NCBI GenBank assembly: GCA_022846075.1
Contig: AP025582.1
Location: forward strand, 3,100,001-3,164,000
DNA: 64,000 bases
Reading direction: 5' to 3'
Source of the DNA: Oscillospiraceae bacterium
Lineage (GTDB): Bacteria; Bacillota; Clostridia; Oscillospirales; Oscillospiraceae
Each line of letters starts with the position of its first letter. Within the stretch, counting starts at the first letter, position 1. Below, in pieces: positions 20,945 through 29,321 of this stretch. The notes below the pieces were generated by a model. It made no database searches and was not told where the DNA came from. It worked only from the letters and a program-made list of their open reading frames with translations. The position numbers and the translations under genes were made by a program.

Positions 20945-21649
20945 TTACAAGGGAATCTTGGCGACTCGGGCCAGGGCCTTGAGGAAAACCTCGTTGTTGG
21001 GCGGCCGGTCCGCCCCGGTCAGGCCGGTGACCCGGCGGTAGGTCTCGGAATCCACCGCCCGGGCCGCCTTCACAAAGCTGCGGATATTCTTCTCCACGCA
21101 GTCATAGGAGGTGTCGTTGCTGATGGCCACTTCCAGGTAGATCTCCTTGAGCAGCTCATACCGGCGCCCCGCCATCAGCCCGGCGCATTGGGCGGCAAAG
21201 TCCCGGCCCTTGAGGGGCTTGCGCGTCCGGCCGGGGTCGTCCATCTCCTCCAACAGCTCCCCGCAGCGGCGGCGGACCCCGCCCGCCAGAAAGCGGATAT
21301 CGGCCACCACCTCGCTGTGGGCCACGGGCTTGACCAGAAAGAAGTCCGCCCCCGCCGCCAGGGCCGCGGAGCTCACGGCCTCATCGGCGCAGCGGGTGAT
21401 GACCATCACCTTGGCCTCTCCCCCCTTCGCCCGGTACCGGCGCAGCAGCTCCATCCCGCTGACGCCGGGCAGGACCAGATCCAGCAGAATGACGTCCGGC
21501 TCCCGGGCCCAGGCCAGCTCCAATCCCGTGAGCCCGTCCCCCGCCAGGCCGCAGGCCTCCATGCCGGCGGTGTTCTCCAGAAGGTCCGCCAGCATCCCCC
21601 GCTGGGCCGGATCATCCTCCACCACCAGCACTTGGATCACCCCGCTCAT
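20945..21649 (-). CDS. Spo0A-like response regulator
   Basis: A 234-residue protein. The receiver domain spans residues ~1-120: acidic pocket VVEDD, phospho-acceptor Asp in VILLDLVLPG, Thr in MVITR, Lys in FFLVKPV. The C-terminal ~100 residues (YELLKEIYLEVAIS, VEKNIRSFVKAAR, GLTGADRPPNNEVFLKAL) have the pattern of the Spo0A DNA-binding domain but are diverged. It is probably not the master Spo0A, whose C-terminus is much more conserved. No kinase is adjacent. It starts 1 bp after the stop of the upstream HTH gene, so the two are co-translated. Confidence 0.75.
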   Translation of the reverse strand: MSGVIQVLVVEDDPAQRGMLADLLENTAGMEACGLAGDGLTGLELAWAREPDVILLDLVLPGVSGMELLRRYRAKGGEAKVMVITRCADEAVSSAALAAGADFFLVKPVAHSEVVADIRFLAGGVRRRCGELLEEMDDPGRTRKPLKGRDFAAQCAGLMAGRRYELLKEIYLEVAISNDTSYDCVEKNIRSFVKAARAVDSETYRRVTGLTGADRPPNNEVFLKALARVAKIPL

Positions 21650-21650
21650 A

Positions 21651-22025
21651 TCACTCGTCTTCCGGGGCCAGGGTATCCAGGATCCCCCGCAGGAGGATGA
21701 TATTCCGGGCCAGGATGTCCCGCTCGATGGGGTTGAGCCTGCCCATATACTCGGCGGCCACCCCCGCCGGGCCCACCGCCTTGTCGTGGCCGTAGAGGAT
21801 ATAGTCGCTGGACACATCCAACGCCTTTACCAGCTTGGAAAATTTCCACGTGGTCATGCTCTGCTCTCCCTTCTCCACCTTGGAGAGAAATTGGGTGGAC
21901 GTATCCGCGGCCTCGGCCAGCTTTTCCATGGTCAACCCCTTGGCTTTGCGGGCGGCCCGGATCCGTTCCCCGATCGCCTTGATCTCCGGATCGATCTCTT
22001 TCTTGGCATTATTCTCGTCTTTCAT
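21651..22025 (-). CDS. XRE-family helix-turn-helix protein
   Basis: A 124-residue protein. The Cro/CI-type HTH spans about residues 18-75 (IGERIRAARKAKGLTMEKLA, DTSTQFLSKVEKGEQSM, KLVKALDVSSDYILYG). A ~45-residue tail (YMGRLNPIERDILARNIILL) may dimerise. AAGGTGGGG precedes ATG. It forms a two-gene operon with the Spo0A-like regulator and is probably a regulator of the same promoter. Its targets are unknown. Confidence 0.85.
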   Translation of the reverse strand: MKDENNAKKEIDPEIKAIGERIRAARKAKGLTMEKLAEAADTSTQFLSKVEKGEQSMTTWKFSKLVKALDVSSDYILYGHDKAVGPAGVAAEYMGRLNPIERDILARNIILLRGILDTLAPEDE

Positions 22026-22108
22026 TGACTATACCCCACCTTATAATAAGAATGATAGGTATAGCTTGCCACAACTGCGGCCTTATCAAAATCAATTATA
22101 GTTTCTAT

Positions 22109-22193
22109 ATTATACCACTATTATTTCAATTCTTTCATTTTGTCGATGTCGGTCGACAAGTTCTCCCCCATTTCTCCCTATAATCCGACAAAC
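22109..22193 (-). promoter_or_regulatory. Promoter with 0A-box-like operator upstream of the HTH/Spo0A-like operon
   Basis: On the minus strand a TATAAT -10 (22114-22109) lacks a good -35. Just upstream is a perfect dyad TTGTCGA-N6-TCGACAA (22140-22159), and a third related site GTTTGTCGG lies at 22193-22185. Spo0A boxes have the core TTTGTCGAA, so three 0A-like sites cluster here. A weak -35 with adjacent boxes is the usual layout of a Spo0A-activated sigma-A promoter. Confidence 0.55.
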
Positions 22194-22209
22194 TCCGCGC
22201 AAAACAAAG

Positions 22210-22241
22210 GCCGGGGAGACGTCCTGCGGCGTCTCCCCGGC
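22210..22241 (-). terminator. Terminator of the PrsA-type foldase gene
   Basis: GCCGGGGAGAC / GTCTCCCCGGC with a 10-nt loop, then CTTTGTTTTG on the minus strand. Confidence 0.8.
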
Positions 22242-22259
22242 GGGGTGTTTTTGGATGGT

Positions 22260-23468
22260 TCAGCCGCCCGCGGAGGCGGTTTCCGCGGGGCTGGCCGCCG
22301 GCTGGCTTTCGGCGGGGCTCTCCACGGGGGCCTCACTGGCCGCGGGGCTGGCGCTGGCCCGGGCCGCCTCCCTGGCGTCCAGGACGCTCTGAAGCCGGTC
22401 GTAGAAGGCTTTGGGGTCCAGCTCGTCATAGGCCTTGGTGGTCTTTACCTGGGCCTCGTCCAGCCACTTCTGGGTCAGCTGGTTGAACTTATAGTCGGCG
22501 TTGCACTCCTGCTTGGCCTGCTCCTGGTCCACGGCGATCCGCAGGATGATGTGATAGCCGTAATCGGTCTCGATGGGCTCGCTGACCTCCCCCACCGCCA
22601 GGGCCTTGGCACCCTCCTCGAACTCGGGGACCATCTGTCCGGCGTAGATGTAGGTGTAGCCCTGGGGATAGTAGAGGGCCCCGTCCTCTCCCCGGCCGTC
22701 CTCGCTGTACTCGTTCATCAGCTCGTCGAACTTGGCCTCGCTGTCCCCGGCCTCCTTGAGCTGCCGGCGCAGATCTTCGGCCTTCTCCATGGCCTGGGCC
22801 TTCTCCTCGTCGGTGAAGTCCTCATAGGACTGCCCGTCGGCGCTGATGTGCCGGGTGGAAATGAGGATATGCTTGGCGGCGTAGATGCCCTGCTGATCCA
22901 GATAGTCGCTGATGTCGGCGTCGGAGACGGTCAGCTCCCCCGCCTGCTCCAGCTTTTCCCGCAGGCCCTGGTTGAGGTAGTAGACCTGGTTGAGCTGGGT
23001 GAAGCCCTCCCGTGAAATGCACCGGGCGTCCAGCCAGGCCTGGAGCTGGTCCTCGCCCCCCAGCTGCTCGGCCACGGCGGCCAGCTCGTCCTCGATCTGC
23101 TTATGCTGTTCCTCGGTGAGGACCACCCCCTGCTCCCCGGCCTTGGTCTCGATGACCCGGTAGAGCTTGGCGGTCTCCAGGGCGTCGGCCTTCAGCGTGT
23201 CCCCCGTGGGGGTGCCGTCGGCGCTCAGGCTCTCCTCCCAGGCGGTGTCGTCCCTGAGCTTCCCGTAATACTTCTGCTGGGAGATGGCGTTCAAAAGCCA
23301 GAACAGGTATTCCTCGGTGTCCACGCTCTGGCCGTCCACCTGGACGATCTCGCTGTCCCGCTTCAGGTCGGCGGTCTGATAGGCCATGTCGTCGGGATCG
23401 GCCGTCACCCCGCAGCCCGCCAGCAGGGTCAGCGCCAGCGTCCCGGCGATCAGCTGTAACTTTTTCAT
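22260..23468 (-). CDS. Peptidylprolyl isomerase lipoprotein (PrsA/parvulin type)
   Basis: A 402-residue exported foldase. The signal peptide ends in the lipobox TLLAGC, so it is predicted to be a lipoprotein on the outer membrane face. A SurA/PrsA-like N-terminal chaperone region is followed by a parvulin domain (about 215-325) with AAKHILISTR, FDELMNEYSEDG and EPIETDYGYHIILR. The last ~40 residues are low-complexity Ser/Ala/Pro/Glu. The protein catalyses prolyl cis-trans isomerisation during folding of secreted proteins. GGAGGAG precedes ATG 23468. It is a monocistronic gene with its own promoter. Confidence 0.88.
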   Translation of the reverse strand: MKKLQLIAGTLALTLLAGCGVTADPDDMAYQTADLKRDSEIVQVDGQSVDTEEYLFWLLNAISQQKYYGKLRDDTAWEESLSADGTPTGDTLKADALETAKLYRVIETKAGEQGVVLTEEQHKQIEDELAAVAEQLGGEDQLQAWLDARCISREGFTQLNQVYYLNQGLREKLEQAGELTVSDADISDYLDQQGIYAAKHILISTRHISADGQSYEDFTDEEKAQAMEKAEDLRRQLKEAGDSEAKFDELMNEYSEDGRGEDGALYYPQGYTYIYAGQMVPEFEEGAKALAVGEVSEPIETDYGYHIILRIAVDQEQAKQECNADYKFNQLTQKWLDEAQVKTTKAYDELDPKAFYDRLQSVLDAREAARASASPAASEAPVESPAESQPAASPAETASAGG

Positions 23469-23505
23469 GGTTCTCCTCCTTGGTGCGTTTCGTGTCACGT
23501 GTGCC

Positions 23506-23534
23506 ATTGTACCACCAATTTCCTGTCGAGACAA
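23506..23534 (-). promoter_or_regulatory. Promoter of the PrsA-type foldase gene
   Basis: Minus strand TTGTCT (23534-23529), 17 bp, TACAAT (23511-23506). Confidence 0.75.
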
Positions 23535-23591
23535 TGAAAACCGGCGGCCCTTTTTGAAATGTTTACAAATTTCAGAAAAGCGGGCCCCGCG

Positions 23592-23630
23592 AAAAAAAGG
23601 CGGCGGCACGGCATCCGCCGTACCGCCGCC
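23592..23630 (-). terminator. Terminator of the thiolase gene
   Basis: A 14-bp stem GGCGGCGG...GCCGCC (one G-U pair in RNA) followed by seven U's on the minus strand. Confidence 0.9.
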
Positions 23631-23651
23631 CTTCCGTTCAGATCAAAAGGC

Positions 23652-24911
23652 TCAGCACTTCTCGAAGATGGTGGCCACGCCCTGGCCGCCGCCGATGCAC
23701 AGGGTGGCCAGGCCCTTCTTGGCCTCGGGCCGCTTCTGCATCTCGTGCAGGAGGGTGACGATGATCCGTGCGCCGGAGGCGCCCACCGGGTGGCCGATGG
23801 AGATGGCGCCGCCGTTGACGTTCACCTTGTCCATGTCGAAGCCCAGCTCCCGGGCCACGGCGATGGACTGGGCGGCAAAGGCCTCGTTGGCCTCCACCAG
23901 GTCGATGTCCTTGATGGTCACGCCGGCCTTCTTCATGGCCTCACGGGAGGCGGGCACGGGGCCCACGCCCATGATCTTGGGGTCCACGCCGCCGTGGCCC
24001 CAGCTCACCAGCTTGGCCATGGGCTTCAGGCCGTACTTCTCCACCGCCTCGCCGGAGGCCAGGAGGATGGCGGCGGCGCCGTCGTTGATGCCGGAGGCGT
24101 TGCCCGCGGTGACCCGCTGGACGTGCTTGTGGGCGTCGGCCTCGTGGATCTCCTTGGGCTCAAAGGTGTGGACCACCTCGTTCTCCACGCCGTCGGGGCC
24201 CACGGGGAAGGCGCCGCGCAGCTTGGCCAGGCTCTCCACGGTGGTGCCAGCCCGGGGGAACTCGTCCACCTTGAACTCCACCATCTCCTTCTTCTGCTTG
24301 ACCATGACGGGGACGATCTCGTCGGCGAACTTACCCGCCTTCTGGGCGGCCTCGGCCTTCTGCTGGGAAGAGGCGCCGAAGGCGTCCAGCTCCTCCCGGG
24401 TGATGCCCCACACGTCGCAGATGTTCTCGGCGGTGGTGCCCATGTGGTAGTTGTTGTAGGCATCCCACAGGCCGTCCTTGATCATGGTGTCCACCATCTT
24501 GGTGTCCCCCATGCGGGCGCCGTAGCGGCCGGTGGGGATGGCGTAGGGGGCGGCGGACATGTTCTCGGTGCCGCCGGCCACGATCACGTCGGCGTCGCCG
24601 CACATGATGGCCCGGGCGGCCTCAATGACGCTCTTCATGCCGGAGCCGCAGACCATGCCCACGGTGTAGGCGGGGACGGAGTAGGGCAGGCCGGCCTTCA
24701 CGCCCACCTGGCGGGCGGGGTTCTGGCCCAGGGCGGCGGTGAGGATGCAGCCGAACATCAGCTCGTCCACCTGCTCGGGCTTCACGTTGCCCCGCTTCAG
24801 GACTTCCTTGACCACGGCGGCGCCCAGGTCGGCGGCGGGGACGTCCTTCAGGCTTCCGCCGAAAGAACCAACGGCGGTCCGGCAGCAGTTCACGACATAG
24901 ACTTCCTTCAT
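23652..24911 (-). CDS. Acetyl-CoA acetyltransferase (thiolase)
   Basis: A 419-residue thiolase II. The nucleophile Cys is in [12 protein letters not shown] near residue 88, with the catalytic His in [13 protein letters not shown] and the second Cys in CIGGGQG. It condenses two acetyl-CoA to acetoacetyl-CoA, the first step of butyrate formation in gut Clostridia, or acts in reverse. Biosynthetic thiolases are ~392 residues. The extra ~25 residues lie before [14 protein letters not shown] and read [14 protein letters not shown] within them, an acidic/His-rich insertion. It has its own promoter and terminator and is not adjacent to other butyrate genes. Confidence 0.93.
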   Translation of the reverse strand: MKEVYVVNCCRTAVGSFGGSLKDVPAADLGAAVVKEVLKRGNVKPEQVDELMFGCILTAALGQNPARQVGVKAGLPYSVPAYTVGMVCGSGMKSVIEAARAIMCGDADVIVAGGTENMSAAPYAIPTGRYGARMGDTKMVDTMIKDGLWDAYNNYHMGTTAENICDVWGITREELDAFGASSQQKAEAAQKAGKFADEIVPVMVKQKKEMVEFKVDEFPRAGTTVESLAKLRGAFPVGPDGVENEVVHTFEPKEIHEADAHKHVQRVTAGNASGINDGAAAILLASGEAVEKYGLKPMAKLVSWGHGGVDPKIMGVGPVPASREAMKKAGVTIKDIDLVEANEAFAAQSIAVARELGFDMDKVNVNGGAISIGHPVGASGARIIVTLLHEMQKRPEAKKGLATLCIGGGQGVATIFEKC

Positions 24912-24976
24912 ATGTATGACCCTCCAAAAATAAATGTTTGTGGCCCGAAAGCCCGGTTTCTTCTCCGATAGCCCTT

Positions 24977-25005
24977 ATTATAAACGCCCGGTCTGAAAAA
25001 TGCAA
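24977..25005 (-). promoter_or_regulatory. Promoter of the thiolase gene
   Basis: Minus strand TTGCAT (25005-25000), 17 bp, TATAAT (24982-24977). Confidence 0.85.
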
Positions 25006-25046
25006 TACAAAGTTTGTGAAAAGTTTAACGTTTTTTCGATTAGGGA

Positions 25047-25083
25047 AAAGAGAGCGCCTCCGGCCGGGGCCGGAGGCGCTCTT
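25047..25083 (-). terminator. Terminator of the LPxTG surface protein gene
   Basis: AGAGCGCCTCCGGC / GCCGGAGGCGCTCT with a 4-nt loop, followed by CTTTTCCC on the minus strand. Confidence 0.8.
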
Positions 25084-25115
25084 CTCATGGCAGTTTTTTC
25101 AGGGGTTCAGCCTCT

Positions 25116-28100
25116 TCAGGCCTCCCCGTCCTCCCGCTTGCGCAGCAGCCACAGTCCCGCCGCCGCCAGGGAGACGCTGACCGCCAGCAGGCCCAGAGTA
25201 ATGGTGGGGTCCGCCGGCTGGGCCGTGGTGCCGGTCTGGGGCAGATTGCCCAGAGGCGTGCCCTCGTCCAGGATCACGGTCCCGGTGTCCTCATCCGGCG
25301 TGTCCGCCAGGGGGACCGAAGGCTCTTCGATGATCGTCTCCTCCTGGGGCAGGTCGGTCAGGGGAACCTCCTCGTCGGGAATGATCACCTCTCCGTTCTC
25401 GGCAGGGGGCGTCACCTCAGGAGGCGGAGTTTCGGAAGGCTGTTTGGTGTTGGTCGTGTCCCGATCGTTGTTCCGGTCGTCATCCCGGTTATCGTCCCTG
25501 CCGGGGTCCCCGCTGGTGATAACGGTGTAGGCGTTGGTGACCACCATCGACCACTCTTTCCCGCCGCCCACGGTCACCTGGTTGGTGTTGGTGTGGGTGG
25601 TGCTGCTTTCCACGTATTCGTCCAGCTGATAGCTGACCGCGGGGCCGTTATAGCCGCCCACGGAGGAGCCGCTGGTCTCTTGAATGGTGTAGGTCCCCGC
25701 CTCCACCCGCGCCTGGAAGAGGAAATTCGCCCGGTAGCTGCCGTCATCCATCCGGGTAAAATCCCCGGCGGTGAGGGTCACGGTATCCAGCTCGGTCTCC
25801 CCGTTCTTCAGGGCCAGGGTCACGGAGTAGCCCTGGGGCAGGCTGGAGAGGCCGGTGACGACCTTCTCGCCGCCCACCGAATAGGTGTCCACTCCCCGGA
25901 GGTACTTCAGCGTGACGGTGAGGGTCCCCTCGGCGGGCACCGTCAGATTATCCGGGGTATGCCCGGTGTAGGTGTAGTCGTCGTGTCCATCATAGGTGGT
26001 GACCTTCTCCAGGTCGGCCGCCTTGACCTTTTGCCCCACGATGATCTTGGCTCCGGCTACGGTGTCCACGGTCACCGGATCGCTGGCGCCCACCTTGACG
26101 GGCGCGCCGCCGTTCTCCGACTGCCAATACTCATGGACCACCTGGATGCTGGTCTCCTTGGGCAGGACCGGGACGGGTTTTTCGTCTTCTTTCAGCCGGT
26201 AGAGGACCCCGTCCACGTGGTAGGGGCAGTTATCGTCGCCGTACTTGACCACGTACCACATCACGCCCACCGTACCGTTATCCAGCTCTTCGTCGGTGAC
26301 GTCGAAGTAGGTTTGGATGGTTTTGCGGAGGGCCTTGTCGCCGGGCAGGGTCCGGATCGCGTCGTCGACGGTATCCAGCAGACCTGCCAGCGTGGACAGA
26401 TCGTTCTTCTCAATGCCCTGGGTGATATACCCTTCGGCCCCCGGTACGGAGATGTTCTTCTCGTACACGCTCCCCTTCATGAGCCCATGGGGGGTATAGT
26501 AAACTTGGTTATACCGGGTGGTGCCGTCCTCTTTCTGGATGGTGCTGTCCAGCCGCAGGAAGAACTGGGCGGAATAGTGCGTCGTTCTGGGGGTCCAAAC
26601 CGCGTAGAGATCCATATCCTCATTCAGCGTCAGGCTCTCCCCGGCGGTGTACTTGGGCGTCTCGGCCTCCGCGTCGCCGGCCCAGCCCAGGAAGGCGTAG
26701 TCGATCCGGGTCATCCCCTTGCCGTCCCGCACGGGGACGGAGCTGCCCTGGGCAGTGGTCTTGGTCTCAACGGGGTCGCTGTGGACGCCGTCGTTCCAGA
26801 AATACCGCAGGGTGACGGTCTGCCCCGGCTGCGTCTGTTCCTCCACTGTGGTGGTGACCGAGGCGGTCTCTTTGGTGCCCGGCAGCTTCACGGTGTTCGT
26901 GTACTCCCCCGCCGTCTGGGCGGTGACCTCAAAGGTCAGCTCGGTCCAGGTCAGGTCCGGAAGGGGCTTTTCATTCTGGGCCGCCAGGGTGCCCACGGTC
27001 CAGGTCAGGGTCCGGTCGCCCGTGTCGTACGCCGCGCTTCCCTGTCCGGCGGACAGGGTGTTTTCCGCCAGCGCCAGCCCTGCGGGGATCACGTCGTGGA
27101 GGACCACGCCATCGGCCGCCGCCGTGCCGTTGTTGCACACCCGGAGCGTATAGGTGAAGGGCTCCCCCACCTTCGCCTTTGGGGGCGCGGCCTTGCCGAT
27201 GAGCACCTCGGGGGCGGCGGGCTCGGTCCCCTGCTCCAGCACCGCGTAGAGGTCCAGGTTCTCCCCCATCACGGTGTACTTGTCTTCCGCGTGGTAGCGC
27301 ACATCGCCGTTGGGCGCGGTGCTCCAGCCCACCAGGACCATCCCGCCGCCGGGGGTATAGCCGGCGATGGTCAGCTCGGTGTTCCAGGTGCCCTTCTGGG
27401 CCAGATCGGTCAGTACCTTGTCGCCGTCATGGTAAGTGACGGTGTACTCCGTATCGTCCTTTTCCGCCGTGATCCGGAAGCCCCGGATGCCGTGGCCGCC
27501 GTTCCAGCTATCGTCAAACTCATGATAGTAGAACTTGTGGGAATAGCCCTGGCTCAGAGCCTCCGCGTCTATGCCGGAGGCGGTGGCACCGTTGAGGGGG
27601 AAGATCTCCCCCCTCTGGCTGCCGGTGGTGTCGCTAAATTCCCCGTTCATCGGGAAATAACCCTTGCTGGCCTTCACGAAGAAGGTGACGCCCTTGCCCT
27701 TGTCGAGCCTCACAATGGAGTCGCTCAGCCCGGGGTTCGCCCGGAGGACCCGCTCGTAGACCGTCTGGTTGTCGAAGCAGTAGAGCCGGTCGGTGGTCAT
27801 CTCTACTACCGTCTCGCCGTCCACGCTGTACGCATACTTCACGCCGGTGGAGCCCAGGTCCACAAAGGTGTAGGGCCAATCGCTTAAAAGGTGAACTTCC
27901 TCCGCGGAAGTCACTTTCCGTTCCTTTTCTAATCCTGCGCTCCCATAGTAGGCATACAGCTCCGTACGCCCGCTCTTTTCTTTCAGCGTAAAATAACTGA
28001 TGTCATACCACAGGGCGATTTGCTTTCCCTGCATATAGCTGAACAGGAACATCCAGCCATCGTATTCGACCGGAGCGACGATCAACCCCTGATCCACCAG

Positions 28101-28871
28101 ATCTTGGATCGTGATATGCTCTCCGGCCTTTGCCTGAAACGTAATGTCGACTGTGCCGCCCTCCAGATCCTTGTTGATCCCGTGCGAGCTCTTCCAGTAC
28201 AGCTTCACCCCGGACAGGGTGTAGCTCAGCGTCTCCCCGTTGGTCAAGAACTCGTTGCTCACGGAGGAAAGGCCCGCCTCCGGCATATCCTCGTTGGTTT
28301 CCGGCTCCGTCGTTTCCCCGCCGGTCCAGGCGGCGAACAGCTGGGCGTCACCGGTCAGCTCCATGGGGTCGGCCCAGTCGCCTTCGGCGTCCCGCCAGCC
28401 GTCGAAGGTCATGCCTTCGGGGGCCTCAAAGTCGGGGATCTCCTCAGAAAACTCCGGGGCCTCCGGCACCAGCCGGGCGTCCGCGGAGTGTCCGCTCTCC
28501 TCGTCGGTAAAGGTCACGGTGTAATAGGGGTAGGGAGTGCACTCCCAGGTCCCCTCACTGCTCTGGGTCTCAAAGCAGTCCGCCCCGTGCTCATGGGTGT
28601 TGTCCGCCCCGTCGCACAGGTATTCCCCCGTTTCCTCGTCCACCTCACAGCTGTCGTCGTGAATGTGGACGTTGGGGGCCTCATCGCACACCTGGACCTC
28701 TTCGTCCTCTCCCTCGGTGTACGAACAGTCGTAGTAAAAGCCGTCGTCATTGAACGCGTTGTGTTCATGGTCCCTCTCCGGGGCGGCGAACGCCGCCGAC
28801 GGCAGAGTGCCGAGGGTCATAATAAGCGCCAGCGCCGTGGCCGCCGCGCGTCTTCCCTTTTTTGCCAGCAT
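25116..28871 (-). CDS. Large LPxTG cell-wall-anchored surface protein
   Basis: 1251 residues. Signal peptide AATALALIMTLGTLPSAAFA; a Cys/His-rich N-terminal segment with DDGFYYDC and HIHDDSCEVD blocks; InlB-like beta-grasp repeats (FDGWRDAEGDW, DLYAVWTP); a DUF11-like adhesion domain around residues 565-660 (KVGEPFTYTLRVCNNGTAAA); a SpaA/Cna-type domain near the end; a Pro/Asp/Glu-rich linker; then LPQTG, a hydrophobic helix and RKRE, the sortase A signal. It probably mediates adhesion to host or mucus or neighbouring cells. ATG 28871 has GGAGGAG upstream. A cyclic-di-GMP riboswitch lies in its leader. Confidence 0.9.
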   Translation of the reverse strand: MLAKKGRRAAATALALIMTLGTLPSAAFAAPERDHEHNAFNDDGFYYDCSYTEGEDEEVQVCDEAPNVHIHDDSCEVDEETGEYLCDGADNTHEHGADCFETQSSEGTWECTPYPYYTVTFTDEESGHSADARLVPEAPEFSEEIPDFEAPEGMTFDGWRDAEGDWADPMELTGDAQLFAAWTGGETTEPETNEDMPEAGLSSVSNEFLTNGETLSYTLSGVKLYWKSSHGINKDLEGGTVDITFQAKAGEHITIQDLVDQGLIVAPVEYDGWMFLFSYMQGKQIALWYDISYFTLKEKSGRTELYAYYGSAGLEKERKVTSAEEVHLLSDWPYTFVDLGSTGVKYAYSVDGETVVEMTTDRLYCFDNQTVYERVLRANPGLSDSIVRLDKGKGVTFFVKASKGYFPMNGEFSDTTGSQRGEIFPLNGATASGIDAEALSQGYSHKFYYHEFDDSWNGGHGIRGFRITAEKDDTEYTVTYHDGDKVLTDLAQKGTWNTELTIAGYTPGGGMVLVGWSTAPNGDVRYHAEDKYTVMGENLDLYAVLEQGTEPAAPEVLIGKAAPPKAKVGEPFTYTLRVCNNGTAAADGVVLHDVIPAGLALAENTLSAGQGSAAYDTGDRTLTWTVGTLAAQNEKPLPDLTWTELTFEVTAQTAGEYTNTVKLPGTKETASVTTTVEEQTQPGQTVTLRYFWNDGVHSDPVETKTTAQGSSVPVRDGKGMTRIDYAFLGWAGDAEAETPKYTAGESLTLNEDMDLYAVWTPRTTHYSAQFFLRLDSTIQKEDGTTRYNQVYYTPHGLMKGSVYEKNISVPGAEGYITQGIEKNDLSTLAGLLDTVDDAIRTLPGDKALRKTIQTYFDVTDEELDNGTVGVMWYVVKYGDDNCPYHVDGVLYRLKEDEKPVPVLPKETSIQVVHEYWQSENGGAPVKVGASDPVTVDTVAGAKIIVGQKVKAADLEKVTTYDGHDDYTYTGHTPDNLTVPAEGTLTVTLKYLRGVDTYSVGGEKVVTGLSSLPQGYSVTLALKNGETELDTVTLTAGDFTRMDDGSYRANFLFQARVEAGTYTIQETSGSSVGGYNGPAVSYQLDEYVESSTTHTNTNQVTVGGGKEWSMVVTNAYTVITSGDPGRDDNRDDDRNNDRDTTNTKQPSETPPPEVTPPAENGEVIIPDEEVPLTDLPQEETIIEEPSVPLADTPDEDTGTVILDEGTPLGNLPQTGTTAQPADPTITLGLLAVSVSLAAAGLWLLRKREDGEA

Positions 28872-28904
28872 GATTTCTCCTCCTTTGATCAATGAAAGGG
28901 TGTT

Positions 28905-29009
28905 ATCATGTGGCAGCCGGACTGGCTTGACGGTGGGTCCGTGTTAGCCTCCAAAGCTTTGCGTCCCGGCTTTTCAGCCGGTTTGCCCTTTTCACCTTGC
29001 GTGGATGAT
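28905..29009 (-). ncRNA. Cyclic-di-GMP-I (GEMM-I) riboswitch
   Basis: The minus strand has the class signature in order: CACGCA, GGGCAAACC, a GGCTGAAAAGCC P1b-like stem with GNRA-type loop, GGGACGCAAAGC (rc of 28956-28967), GGCTAAC, and closing arms ATCAT/ATGAT at 29009-29005 and 28909-28905. It is 105 nt long, usual for the class, and ends ~20 nt before the Shine-Dalgarno site of the LPxTG gene. No terminator is seen, so control is probably translational. The 62-residue gene ends at its 5' edge. Confidence 0.8.
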
Positions 29010-29198
29010 TTACGCCTCCTTTTCCACCTCCCCCTCCTGGGGCAGGGCGCTGTCGATGAGCTTGATCAGCTCCAGCGCGCTGCGAAAGGCCTCGGAACGC
29101 CGTCCGTCCATCCAGTCGATGGTCCCCTGCCAAGTGGCGTTCTGCGTATTCAGGATCTTCACCACGAAGGTCGCCCGGCCACTGCCAGCCTGTGCCAT
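29010..29198 (-). CDS. Small conserved protein upstream of the surface protein gene
   Basis: 62 residues, MAQAGSGRATFVVKIL..., with no signal peptide or membrane segment. A beta-rich first half (TFVVKILNTQNATWQGTIDW) and a helical second half (FRSALELIKLIDSAL) are followed by an acidic tail. From memory similar small proteins sit next to surface-protein genes in gut Clostridia; their function is unknown to me. GGAGGCGGAGGT precedes ATG. Its stop codon TAA abuts the riboswitch, so the transcript is small protein, riboswitch, surface protein. Confidence 0.65.
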   Translation of the reverse strand: MAQAGSGRATFVVKILNTQNATWQGTIDWMDGRRSEAFRSALELIKLIDSALPQEGEVEKEA

Positions 29199-29264
29199 AC
29201 CTCCGCCTCCTTTCTGTGTTTGTACTGCCAGTGTAATCTGCGCCGGATACATTTCGGTTACATT

Positions 29265-29306
29265 AAAAAAAAGAAAAAGCGCCGTCACCCGAAAGGTGAC
29301 GGCGCT
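29265..29306 (-). terminator. Terminator of the ABC permease gene
   Basis: AGCGCCGTCACC / GGTGACGGCGCT, loop CGAAA, then a long U-run on the minus strand. It separates the YtrA-type operon from the surface-protein operon. Confidence 0.95.
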
Positions 29307-29321
29307 CTTGCATTTGAATTG

